Positions 38,901 to 45,320 of a stretch of 64,000 nucleotides of DNA are shown here, piece after piece. This DNA comes from Clostridiales bacterium Firm_09 (GTDB lineage Bacteria > Bacillota > Clostridia > Christensenellales > DTU072): contig LVAO01000006.1 in the NCBI GenBank assembly GCA_001604065.1, positions 186,001-250,000 on the forward strand, in the 5' to 3' direction. Both the position numbers and the translations under genes were made by a program. The notes under the pieces are model-generated. The model made no database searches, was not told the origin of the DNA, and was given only the letters and a program-made list of their open reading frames with translations. The stretch's first letter is position 1. Each line of letters starts with the position of its first letter.

Positions 38901-41130
38901 TAGAACCGGTAAGGGCAACATTCTCATATCTGCCGGAAACATAATAGACCCGGATATATTTTCCCTGCAGATTGAGTGCCTGTCCCGCAAACACATCATC
39001 CAGCGGCGTCACCAACACGATATTGTCAACGGGATCCGTTACATGAATGGTATAACCTGCACCCAGTTCGAAGGAAGAAAGTCCCTCGTAAGAAAGGAAG
39101 ACATTGTAACTTCCGATTGCCGTAAGTTTGCGGGAAGGGCTGACATTGGGCAGCGTAAGCGTCCAGCCGTCGCTGTTGCGGAAGGTAACCGCACCTTCTA
39201 TCAATTGGGTTTCCAGCATGACCCAGTCATCCAGAAGGTCTTCGCCACGCAGAATCTCGGTTGCGGCGCTGCCGCCCTCATCATACTGAATGGTGATTTC
39301 TGCGCCGGTCAGAACAAGCTTCTGATCCCGTATGTATTCTGTAAGAGGAAGCGTACGGAATCCCAGGCTGTGTCCGGCCTTCACTTTTTTCACTGAAGTG
39401 ACAATACCTTCCGTCTCGAAACCTGAAGGGGAAGTAAACTGATTGGCATATCGTACTTTGATGGTTTGTGTGCCCAGAATGCAGGGATCGTATTGCGTAA
39501 TCATTCCGGCAGTCACATAAACGGTCTCCTGTGCGCCGTTGTTGTAAGTAAGATCCAACATGATGCCGTCTACGTTCAGCGCAAAACCGTAATATGTTCT
39601 GTACCCCGGACTCAGACGGATGGATGAGGATACAATCAGCTTAGGAAGCACTCTGAAAGAAAATGTGAAGTCCGGAATTTCATAATATTTCATATTCCAG
39701 ACGGCATCGCCTGCGGTTGAAAATTTAATACCGTTGCGGATTCCGAACTCCTTGAACATGCTGGTAAGCAGATCGTATTCTGTATCGGACTCGGTGCCGT
39801 TGTCGTAAACAATGACATACTTCCATCCCTCAATGCCGTTTGCCGGATCCCGGAAAGGATATACCGGCGTATCCTGATAAAAACAGGGAATGCCGTCCTG
39901 ATAAATTGTCCCTTGCGGCAATATAAGGCGGATACCGACCGGCCTCTTGTTGTTTACGTTTATAGAAAGGGTATAGGAGGTATTCATGCGGATCCGGGCA
40001 TCGCCAAAAAAGAAAATAAGCGTTATTTCCTGATAGCCTATCACCGTATTGTCATAATTGAGCACCTGCACTCTGCCCGAAGAAAGGAGAGGGTCCGTCG
40101 CACTGTCCGAAAAAACAAGGGTTTCTGTTTCGTTGTTGTTATAGGTCAGCCTGAGCCTGAGACCATTGAGGTTGATGGGCATTCCGATGGTCTGGTAATA
40201 GAAGGGATATTCATTGTATTCGTTCTGGACACTGATGTTTTCTATAGAACGGATATCGCGTTCGGTCACAGTAACGTCAAAATGCGCACGGAAAATGGTC
40301 GATGCGCTGCCTGGCTCGGCAGTAGGATCCGCATATTGATAGACTGCCGTGACAATGGAACGGTCGGAAATGACATTGTTGTCCCATTCGAAAGAAAGAG
40401 AACCGTTGCCGTTGTTGTAAAGCTGGGGCATGGGTACTCTTTCTGAATATCCGTTGTCATATGCAAAAAAGATTTCGCCGCCGTCGAGCTGAAGCTGTTC
40501 GCCAACATAATAGATGGTTTTGTCGGGAACGGCCGTCACCTCCATCGACAACAGGACCTTGGGAAGTATGGTGATATTGAAGGTTGCGGTACGGCTGACA
40601 CCATCGAGCGTGTATGTGACGGTGACAACCTGGACACCGGTTTCGTTCATGTCAATCTGGTCAAGATTGAGCATGGTTTCTGTTACAGGCATCGTTGATT
40701 TTGCGCCCCCCTCATAATTGACGGTGATTGTGCAGCCGTCAATCTTGAAAAGCTGTTCCTGTTTGTACACCGTTTTGTTGGGCAATGTCGCAATGTCAAT
40801 GCTGTCCAGACGGGGAGAAACAATGGTGATGGGAAGAGATACGTTTTTGCCCTGATAGGTAATCACAACATATTGCTGTCCCAGCAGGTTTTTATCATAA
40901 TTGCTGATCATGTCATCGGTGATTGTGACATACTGCTCGGTATTGTCGGCATAACGGACAACGATCTGCGCTCCGCGAAGATCAAGATCCTGTCCTTGCA
41001 GATAGACCGTCACCGGCGCCGTATAAATGTCTATTGAATTGATGAGAGGCTGCTCATTATTACACCCCGCGAGGAATGCAGCGGCGATGAATACGGCAGC
41101 AACCAGAATCAACAGAATTATTTTTTTCAT
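29998..41130 (-). CDS. Giant (3710 aa) lipoprotein/surface protein: N-terminal tandem Big_3-like Ig domains, central MBG-like repeats, C-terminal LamG/concanavalin-like modules
   Basis: Signal peptide with lipobox MKKIILLILVAAVFIAAAFLAGC; repeats such as LDLRGAQIVVRYADNTEQYVTITDDMISNYDKNLLGQQYVVITYQGK and RPIYVIVDGIEKIYGTANPNYVITFVSED / SKIYGDQDPELTYTV...ITSGTLSSSNPNYKIEF; single uninterrupted 11.1 kb ORF. Confidence 0.9.
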   Translation of the reverse strand: MKKIILLILVAAVFIAAAFLAGCNNEQPLINSIDIYTAPVTVYLQGQDLDLRGAQIVVRYADNTEQYVTITDDMISNYDKNLLGQQYVVITYQGKNVSLPITIVSPRLDSIDIATLPNKTVYKQEQLFKIDGCTITVNYEGGAKSTMPVTETMLNLDQIDMNETGVQVVTVTYTLDGVSRTATFNITILPKVLLSMEVTAVPDKTIYYVGEQLQLDGGEIFFAYDNGYSERVPMPQLYNNGNGSLSFEWDNNVISDRSIVTAVYQYADPTAEPGSASTIFRAHFDVTVTERDIRSIENISVQNEYNEYPFYYQTIGMPINLNGLRLRLTYNNNETETLVFSDSATDPLLSSGRVQVLNYDNTVIGYQEITLIFFFGDARIRMNTSYTLSINVNNKRPVGIRLILPQGTIYQDGIPCFYQDTPVYPFRDPANGIEGWKYVIVYDNGTESDTEYDLLTSMFKEFGIRNGIKFSTAGDAVWNMKYYEIPDFTFSFRVLPKLIVSSSIRLSPGYRTYYGFALNVDGIMLDLTYNNGAQETVYVTAGMITQYDPCILGTQTIKVRYANQFTSPSGFETEGIVTSVKKVKAGHSLGFRTLPLTEYIRDQKLVLTGAEITIQYDEGGSAATEILRGEDLLDDWVMLETQLIEGAVTFRNSDGWTLTLPNVSPSRKLTAIGSYNVFLSYEGLSSFELGAGYTIHVTDPVDNIVLVTPLDDVFAGQALNLQGKYIRVYYVSGRYENVALTGSMVNYNPRNLKAEIRTVTISYTDPNTGDIHTIDTQIEVFAKALRSISLVSAPVQTEYLFNSNDNINYAGLKLMFCYNNGSSDIVEVTEDNFSDFVFENFDTSIQMDAREIRVIYVNYNDIPRENNYEEIFTTFNISVKDQIITSLRWSGASAWPVINAEEGQNLTENDISSKVSGFTVLVKNSGSDDTEERTLAEMLGLSLRLEGYKANTAITQHVKLVYIYNKNLWLDVEVRITPRVLYSITFPAQTKPLTVIENNDISLTEYKLILNYSNDTSETISMIQAYIVKSPDNPGGYDKNDTRIGERSVSIMYTENGVTCYLFTTIDVRAKQLTGIGVKTLPKIKYIEGEELDLTGGKVSLFYNNGSQMELNMTDATTSVFYVNRNKFDSNEFSGVSKLQTIYIIYEAEGQKFTTHFDIIMQDRKTPVVVFDAQNRYEFTYGASAAPGFSVFGYADYNQTEATMLFGPDRLAHVRVRYVNVNEYNNQDPNKDYTVLPYEVGEYYIVVSYDADPNGYTRDSIHNSFLVVCPSRLIIRKRPIYVIVDGIEKIYGTANPNYVITFVSEDKYRNPSLTTDRPFAYNDTYLSANFIMTSGDQSDCYDKSGNLITCFLFTCVDRSALPIGVNTAVGSYQITASMGTSVSRNYNIVFVNNYFVIKARDVFVTPVPVTAEYGDRNILFRYTVSGRPGDPNSGLYGTDTLSGSPSRVDANNYNIGRYAITKGTLSNPNYNIIFINDTASDGGANGIYLTIYQRKLYIKVNSRIISYGDAVPVFGSSDITLYRDDVCTITDGALAMTDTYAMLLGTTGQLTFSHNVVALSNVGKYPLTVAITGVTLGSVLSNYDITYIPGYIEIKQKQIYVQANPASKIYGDQDPELTYTVLSQLPSGVLQGHIARQTGEHIGVYAITSGTLSSSNPNYKIEFTGATFEITSRSLIARIDPAQLTKVFDGRIPSPPAFSIYQIVNGQEVPVSSSFNTSFISITIADARRDTGSYNLVINNTNANYTVSFPAGTNYKYTITKRSVNVNIVIPDSLPYKGEGYVFDAYVPDSEVQRFYNSNGTVMVDEFNNEIKDQISVILQFTTGSKAVFVGNYEVYVSALISENDNYQINGSISRTFTITPRPLTVTMKPSVLTYGNTIEKEYNNQYVAIKADDYVLSNTIPGSSDEINFSIKVISIEHGLDTAKNVIFNSDGTVGSYDIVVVQPSNNNYTVALAAPYKYKITPKNAKITIASKYLTRAYDGSEPRIDDFSKVSTLAKSSVVFTFTRDANDGRKNTEVGVYNISVSSTDPNHTVYLAANYQFTLTKANVNVNMKTASKSYDGQPVNILYNQLNVATVASGSEPYVRSFSALPIYNGQEIIGYTDVETIYSEFQSTMTQMVYLFSRNREKANNILFDDLGLASLRIAEAKNSIQESLIYLTAHLSVLKGTSSYANCVNYLNQATGYLNAIGVSTTADERNANLNSAKTRINSAYDIIEKENTYLAFVFTPLSAGSDPTATNAGEYRFSFRQNDFNRNYNYNSSLLTYVINKQEVYLGVFTYSKVYGTILQNPVQGSPDYYAYETSKIVNGNRVVVTLPNFNPLFEREDSNNFNVGRYSISFIDTETLGNNYRVLVDKNTSLGYTWEFVITPSLLTIQINNTGYGAAGGSDYVEYGTKITQNLVNKWSYVSGLTSGDLQLVSEGGVVSQTLLTQYIINAGTVVYTARKILGESGGAYILGNDVISDMNAKPSTGEYQISATNFASANYTINVLPGLMKISKANLTINAGYNNSLSRIYGDALILSFGGFMYSDYINVFYNYQTNDYYYTYNLGEDGGTFTVPTNYFNVNLYNENPFALQTSITEAEGYIVGFDWTPAQAEALKNYNLTGIYDQYGQHIEYRLFINKATLTMYVTNADNPAISPETIYGELPNLNFSYSGFKNNDAAALVFSNPSYEGLRLRNTWDPKLLTSYDFTFSQDALLTLKNYNVVLAPNINLNVIKRQLYVRFNKDISVMYNASSDPKVQISYFAATLSGTEYTVVSGQYYYGDILFTNTDKYGTSYSNAGFANGDTATTIFNCYGDSEKTYTIGDTTYYYIDYTHSVRHTLVYNQCIGENQTISLSGLSFVNGSQQNYQINYETTRLNVYGNLASLSISDGDILLNGDSVDNFTMKATYEDNSVYYYSYQELRTLPGAYNVSISPSSLPANLNRNFNLTVTFNRTYTLTPYNGPTTMDDYPVNNGLTAQQTIPTVTNTIRARIYDTSTSLTPVSLSGYTYRNDINATGNTSGSMYTLSAANAGYDYIEVSLRMVPSKTETGFQLWLNGIDSASYLVFKYDHTDKLYKLNISGTDTELSLPNIDLLDGFTHTIRAYFDKRLQILYLYIDNYAYAQIAIPSFTFASNEVSKPQISFYGMHAWVRNFAVGYIGYYDRIATRAKISESLPLSYYLTTSDTVTVRPDVVLKSSISDSVSAARGYVNVYKLNGEEVSASENQILRSGTYHLELTIWHGVNVVDRCAVVIHVSYAAVVSSVKEKGGSIINSNILPSNPAAFKSYTDGDNDDLIDNLQQEYHTYELASSRTAYTSLTLSLSMKVAKMEGIGGGSPYYRATNAKTFVTLWGNDSSYAAGYQMAAGYYGIALSYERDANGGTQITRLNVTFGNGVNYYNSIPGVNWESETEYTAKLYIDKTNPDAFGGASVKFLLYNGSSEIYSCIIREGSLFTNSNGVPVSETQIKNLIGISGCQASIISADTKLTISRAQYGFENKTVNDYIIGGAYQQSSPNGVAVSSGKVYLSDNTGSACLSAMGESSVKFAFNGGIGSADFKFVIAATDKSSDGRAYVIEYIGSEQKLYFYFIDNTVIYKKQLLASGINLATGTHTISAKINRTAVEETGNLGGLLSYRSDPVGNGASVYYHTVSVKLDGMAVGNGKAPYYNSTLYWMTDNNDFNSGLVPGMGYFETFMDNYVYCYLDLTSAPILLYGLESAMNSTSEHLL

Positions 41131-41178
41131 ACCAACCTCCGATGGTCCCTCTGCTCTTATATATTAATATATATATAC

Positions 41179-41196
41179 GTATGCAGTATAGCATAC
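41179..41196. repeat. Inverted repeat gtatgc-agtata-gcatac overlapping a putative -10
   Basis: Perfect 6-bp arms; centre reads TATACT on minus strand. Confidence 0.4.
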
Positions 41197-41214
41197 CCGG
41201 ATGAACGATAGCAA
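41185..41214 (-). promoter_or_regulatory. Putative promoter of giant lipoprotein gene
   Basis: -35 TTGCTA (41209-41214), 18-nt spacer, -10 TATACT (41185-41190). Confidence 0.4.
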
Positions 41215-41299
41215 TATAAACAAATACAATTTTACTTTTATTTTAGATTACTCCTCCTAAAGAAACGGCTTTGCCGGTTTTCATCGAACGGCAAGACAT

Positions 41300-41321
41300 A
41301 AAAAAACTTCCCGAAGGAAGT
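41300..41321 (-). terminator. Terminator of HUH-like gene
   Basis: Minus strand ACTTCC-TTCG-GGAAGTTTTTTT (UUCG tetraloop). Confidence 0.8.
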
Positions 41322-41351
41322 CTTCTTGCAGCATTCTTTATGCCGGTGATT

Positions 41352-42449
41352 CTAATTCTGCATGGCATAACGTACCATGGCAGGATCCCGTATGCCCAGT
41401 TTTTCAAGCGCAGCCTCCTTACTGATGCCCTTCATATCACATATATAATTCAGCAGACGGAGGAAAAAATCCGTATTGGGATAGGCAAGCCCCATTATCT
41501 GCATCAGATAATCATAACCGTAGCCGAGTTCGTTATTGATATAAATCGCTACATCTTTAATAAGGGTATCATCCTTCGCGACGACAGATAGGCAGGCAAG
41601 CGCCTCATCGAAAGTAAAATGAAAACGCACGCATAATTCTGAAACGACCATCACCAGCAGCTCATATTTTTCATGCCTGCGGGTAAAGAGCATGTCCGTG
41701 GTAAAATCAAAAAAGTAACCGCTTTTCTGATTGAGGTCGATGATGATTTTTGCCATTATCTCTTTGGGTACGGAATCTTTGCCGTAGATTCTGTAATCAA
41801 CCAGGCAATTCTCGAAATCGGAGTCGAACGTTTCATATTTTCTTAAGGGCAGAAACTTGACAGGCATGGGACGGATTGCAGCATGCGCAGAAGCGTAGGC
41901 AGATGCGATATATTCTTTATCAAACATCTGCTGAAGGGCAACGATATTGGAAGGTCCTCTGGCATTGATGTCGTTGTAAGAAGTATAGGCGTAATCCGCA
42001 TATCCCGAGCAAAGTCCTCGGATCGCCGGCTGGCTGTGCACAACTGCCATCGCATCAAAGACTTCCGTCTCGTCTTTAATTCTTTTATGCACGATGCTGT
42101 TAAGGAAAGGCTGCGAGGTTTTGAGATAGTTCTCCCGGTAATAAACCGAATATCTCGCGTTGGCTGTTTCCAGATAGCGCAAAAAACTGATCGGCGCCTG
42201 ATCCAGCGAAGCTATGACAAAATAAGCCCGGTTATGCAGCACCGAATAGGCAAGAATCTGGATAGGAAGCCCGGAAAAAGCGCCTTTAAGACATTCTACA
42301 TAAAAGGATTTTGCCCAGTTGTCCGGAAAAGCAATCAGTGCATCGCTCCCCTCGACAGCCGCTTTGAAAAAAACGGGCTTCCAGGCATTATTGGCCGTCA
42401 GAATATCTCTCTTGCCGTCCTCAGAAAAATTTTTTTGGGTTTTTGCCAT
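41352..42449 (-). CDS. Y1/HUH (TnpA_REP-like) transposase homologue with degenerate HUH motif
   Basis: ILAYSVLHNRAYFVIASLDQAPISFLRYLETANARYSVYYRENYLKTSQPFLNSIVHKRIKDETEVF...AIRGLCSGYADYAYTSYNDI matches the Y1_Tnp layout by eye, but NHxH is replaced by NRAY. Confidence 0.7.
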   Translation of the reverse strand: MAKTQKNFSEDGKRDILTANNAWKPVFFKAAVEGSDALIAFPDNWAKSFYVECLKGAFSGLPIQILAYSVLHNRAYFVIASLDQAPISFLRYLETANARYSVYYRENYLKTSQPFLNSIVHKRIKDETEVFDAMAVVHSQPAIRGLCSGYADYAYTSYNDINARGPSNIVALQQMFDKEYIASAYASAHAAIRPMPVKFLPLRKYETFDSDFENCLVDYRIYGKDSVPKEIMAKIIIDLNQKSGYFFDFTTDMLFTRRHEKYELLVMVVSELCVRFHFTFDEALACLSVVAKDDTLIKDVAIYINNELGYGYDYLMQIMGLAYPNTDFFLRLLNYICDMKGISKEAALEKLGIRDPAMVRYAMQN

Positions 42450-42489
42450 AATAAGTCCTCCCGGACACCGGCTTATGCCGCTCTATTGG

Positions 42490-42519
42490 AATATAGCACA
42501 AAAGCATGTCTCCTGTCAA
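42490..42519 (-). promoter_or_regulatory. Promoter for HUH-like gene
   Basis: Minus strand TTGACA (42514-42519), 18-nt spacer, TATATT (42490-42495). Confidence 0.55.
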
Positions 42520-42573
42520 TATATATGAGGTTTTCAGGCGGACAAAAAGAGTTTTGCCTGTTTCCGGCAGAGC

Positions 42574-44028
42574 CTACACCTTCCCGGAGGCTTTGCGGCG
42601 CGCAATCTCCTCCACCGCCTCTTTCTGGCGCTTCTCCGTAAAGTTGTAAAAGAAAATCGGCACCGCCGTCAGCAGCAAACTGACAGCGCCCAGAAGCACA
42701 AGCATCATCCACAGGGTATCCTTGCCCTGTTCATCGAGCATGCCCGGATTGTTGGGCGTGACATCCGCCATATAGTAGGCCAGAACGCCGATGAAGGCTC
42801 CCACCGCCATGCCGATTTTATTGATAAGCGTCTGCATCGCAAAACAAATGCCTTCCGCACGTTCACCCGTCTTCCATTCAAGATAATCGACGGTGTCGGC
42901 GATCATGGCATATGTGATAATGTTTGCAAAGCCCTGGGGAATGCCGACAATTATCATGCCCAGCAACGCGATAATCAGCCCGGCGGGTGTCTTATAACCC
43001 ACAAGATACATAACAAACATGACAGCCGAACCCATGATATGCGACCACAGAAAAGTTTTTTTCTTTCCGAAGCGCTTGGCAAACCATGGTACAGATACGG
43101 AGGCAGCCAATCCGCCCGGCACGACGGCAAGGGTGATCAGCGTATATAGCCCTTCTCCCTTCATACCCAAAAAGCTGACATCGGCAAGCACGTATTTTGC
43201 AAAATACAGACCGCCCGTATAAGAATATGCCATTTTGGCCGAGCCCAGAATGCCGGAAAGCACAATCAGCATGAGCGGTTTGTTTTTGAACAGCAAATGG
43301 AGATTGTGTCTGAGAGTCGGTGATTTTTCGTTTGATTGAAACCGTTCCTTGGTGTTGCGGAAACCGTAATAGAACATAGGAATGGCGACCAACGCGAATA
43401 TTGCCGCCGCAATAAAATAGGTCCAGGCGAGCGGTCGCTGTACGGTTTCTGCCGTATATCTTTCGGTCACCCCCGCGGTAATCTGCGGAACGATGACGGT
43501 TACCAGCCCGCCTCCCACGGTACAGGCAAGCCTGGCATAAGTCAAAAGAATGCTTCGTTTATGAGTATCCGCTGTCAGCGCAGACGACAAGCCCCAGTAC
43601 GGGACATCAACAACCGTGTACACCATGCCCCACAGAACGTAGACTGCCGATATCGCTGCAAAACCCGGTTTTGAGTTTTTGTACACCGGTAAAAAACAAG
43701 CGATTGTCATAATGACAATGGGGATAGGCATCCATTTGAGATACGGCCTGCATTTGCCCCATCTGGTTCGCGTACGGTCTACGATGCTGCCCATGAACGG
43801 GTCATTCAGCGCGTCAAAAAGACGCGCAAACAGCATCAGCAGCGCGACGCTCAAAGCGGGGAAACCTATCGCATCCGTCATAAATACGGTAAGATAGGAC
43901 CCCACAATTGTAACAATCAGGTTTTGTCCGAAGCCGGCAACACTGTACGATATGATTTCTTTGGGCTGAATATCCTCGCCGGATACCGTGCCGAACAGCT
44001 TATGAAGCGAAAAAGACTTTCTGTTCAA
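42574..44028 (-). CDS. MFS/GPH-type sugar:cation symporter
   Basis: YSVAGFGQNLIVTIVGSYLTVFMTDAIGFPALSVALLMLFARLFDALNDPFMGSIVDRTRTRWGKCRPYLKW. Confidence 0.9.
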   Translation of the reverse strand: MNRKSFSLHKLFGTVSGEDIQPKEIISYSVAGFGQNLIVTIVGSYLTVFMTDAIGFPALSVALLMLFARLFDALNDPFMGSIVDRTRTRWGKCRPYLKWMPIPIVIMTIACFLPVYKNSKPGFAAISAVYVLWGMVYTVVDVPYWGLSSALTADTHKRSILLTYARLACTVGGGLVTVIVPQITAGVTERYTAETVQRPLAWTYFIAAAIFALVAIPMFYYGFRNTKERFQSNEKSPTLRHNLHLLFKNKPLMLIVLSGILGSAKMAYSYTGGLYFAKYVLADVSFLGMKGEGLYTLITLAVVPGGLAASVSVPWFAKRFGKKKTFLWSHIMGSAVMFVMYLVGYKTPAGLIIALLGMIIVGIPQGFANIITYAMIADTVDYLEWKTGERAEGICFAMQTLINKIGMAVGAFIGVLAYYMADVTPNNPGMLDEQGKDTLWMMLVLLGAVSLLLTAVPIFFYNFTEKRQKEAVEEIARRKASGKV

Positions 44029-44047
44029 ATTATACCCCAGAAAAAAA

Positions 44048-44686
44048 TTATTTGATCAACCTGCAGAAAGCTTCTCTTATGTTTCCCGCTGTCTGATCTT
44101 TTCTGTTGAGAATTCTTGCCGCCTCGCTTTCTATAAACAGACGGCTGCATTCTTCCATCACCCTGCAGACCTCGAAGGCCCGTTCTATGGAAGCGGCACA
44201 GACAAGCACACCATGGTTCGCCATCAGACAACCGTTGCGATCACCAAGCGCTTCTACGGTTGAGTCGGTCAGCTTTTTTGTGCCGGGCAAACCGTATCGG
44301 CCTACTCTTGCCGGGCCTCCGACATATTGCTGCATTTCCTGCGTCATGACGGGCAACTCTCTCCTTGCCGCCGCGACCGAGCTGCAATGGACCGGATGGC
44401 TGTGAATGACAGCATGCACATCCTTTCTGTTCCGATATATTGCGGCGTGGATTTTCTTTTCTGACGTCGGTTTAAGAGGACCGTCATATTCCAGCGTATC
44501 AATATCGACAACCACCATGTCTTCCGGTTTAAGCCGGATGTAATCCAATCCGCTGGGCGTGACAACCATATGCTTCTCGTCAAGACGGATGGAAATGTTC
44601 CCCCATGTGCCCTGCACAAGCCCGCTGCTGACAAGTCTTACGCCGGCTTCTTTTACCGCTTGCCTGATCTCTTTTTCATCCATCAT
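44048..44686 (-). CDS. Class II aldolase/adducin family protein (fuculose-phosphate aldolase-like), catalytic residues intact
   Basis: GNISIRLDEKHMVVTPSGLDY, SEKKIHAAIY (catalytic Glu), AVIHSHPVHC (HxH zinc ligands), ANHGVLV (third His). Confidence 0.9.
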   Translation of the reverse strand: MMDEKEIRQAVKEAGVRLVSSGLVQGTWGNISIRLDEKHMVVTPSGLDYIRLKPEDMVVVDIDTLEYDGPLKPTSEKKIHAAIYRNRKDVHAVIHSHPVHCSSVAAARRELPVMTQEMQQYVGGPARVGRYGLPGTKKLTDSTVEALGDRNGCLMANHGVLVCAASIERAFEVCRVMEECSRLFIESEAARILNRKDQTAGNIREAFCRLIK

Positions 44687-45309
44687 CTGTCAAGCTCCTC
44701 TTTTTTGGCAGTCTGGTCCGCTTTGCTGTATTTCTTTTTGTACACAAAACGCATAAGAAGCGCTTCGTGAAGGGGGATCTTTTTGGCTCCGCCCAGAATT
44801 TTGCCCTCGACATACGCTTTGGCACCCTTTTCTAGCACCAGACATCCTGTATGCGCTTCATCGGGAGTTCTGCCTACCGCGACAGCACCGCCGTTTTTGA
44901 TAAGGCAGGCGTTTCTTTTTCCCAGTATCCTTATGACGTCCCGAGGTTCATAGGAAGCGGCAAATCGGACAAAAGGACCGATGATCTGCGCGACATCGTC
45001 CAGGACGGCGGACAGCTTGTTTTGTTTTTCGGCAACCAGACAACTGTATGGCGCATGATTGGTGATGACCGCCGACACGTCCGGACGCGCTTTATACAGC
45101 GCCCTGTGCAGCGCAAGCATTTTATTGACGGGAAGATGCGAAAAATCAAATTTTCTGATATCCTCTGCCGTCTGATCGCGTAAAGCCTTGCAAGGGTCTG
45201 TCGCTAGCATGCCGTCGCCGTCGCGGATACTGATGCAGTCACCCTCACCCGCCAGATTTTCTTTTACTGTCATCTGACAGAAATAGAGCAGTTGGTCCGT
45301 CTTATTCAT
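44683..45309 (-). CDS. Class II aldolase/adducin-like paralogue lacking the catalytic Glu and two zinc His ligands
   Basis: VNKMLALHRALYKARPDVSAVITNHAPYSCLV and CLIKNGGAVAVG align with the intact neighbour; ATGA overlap with it. Confidence 0.8.
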   Translation of the reverse strand: MNKTDQLLYFCQMTVKENLAGEGDCISIRDGDGMLATDPCKALRDQTAEDIRKFDFSHLPVNKMLALHRALYKARPDVSAVITNHAPYSCLVAEKQNKLSAVLDDVAQIIGPFVRFAASYEPRDVIRILGKRNACLIKNGGAVAVGRTPDEAHTGCLVLEKGAKAYVEGKILGGAKKIPLHEALLMRFVYKKKYSKADQTAKKEELDR

Positions 45310-45320
45310 GGTTTCTCCTT

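Noticed and set aside
29998-41130. Repeat-rich region considered as a DNA repeat array or CRISPR-like element
   Set aside because: The repeats are at protein-fold level and divergent in nucleotide sequence; no regularly spaced identical DNA repeats were seen.
41352-42449. Calling this an active IS200/REP mobile element
   Set aside because: HUH histidines are missing, no flanking IS ends were recognised, and the gene has its own promoter and terminator; treated as a domesticated homologue instead.
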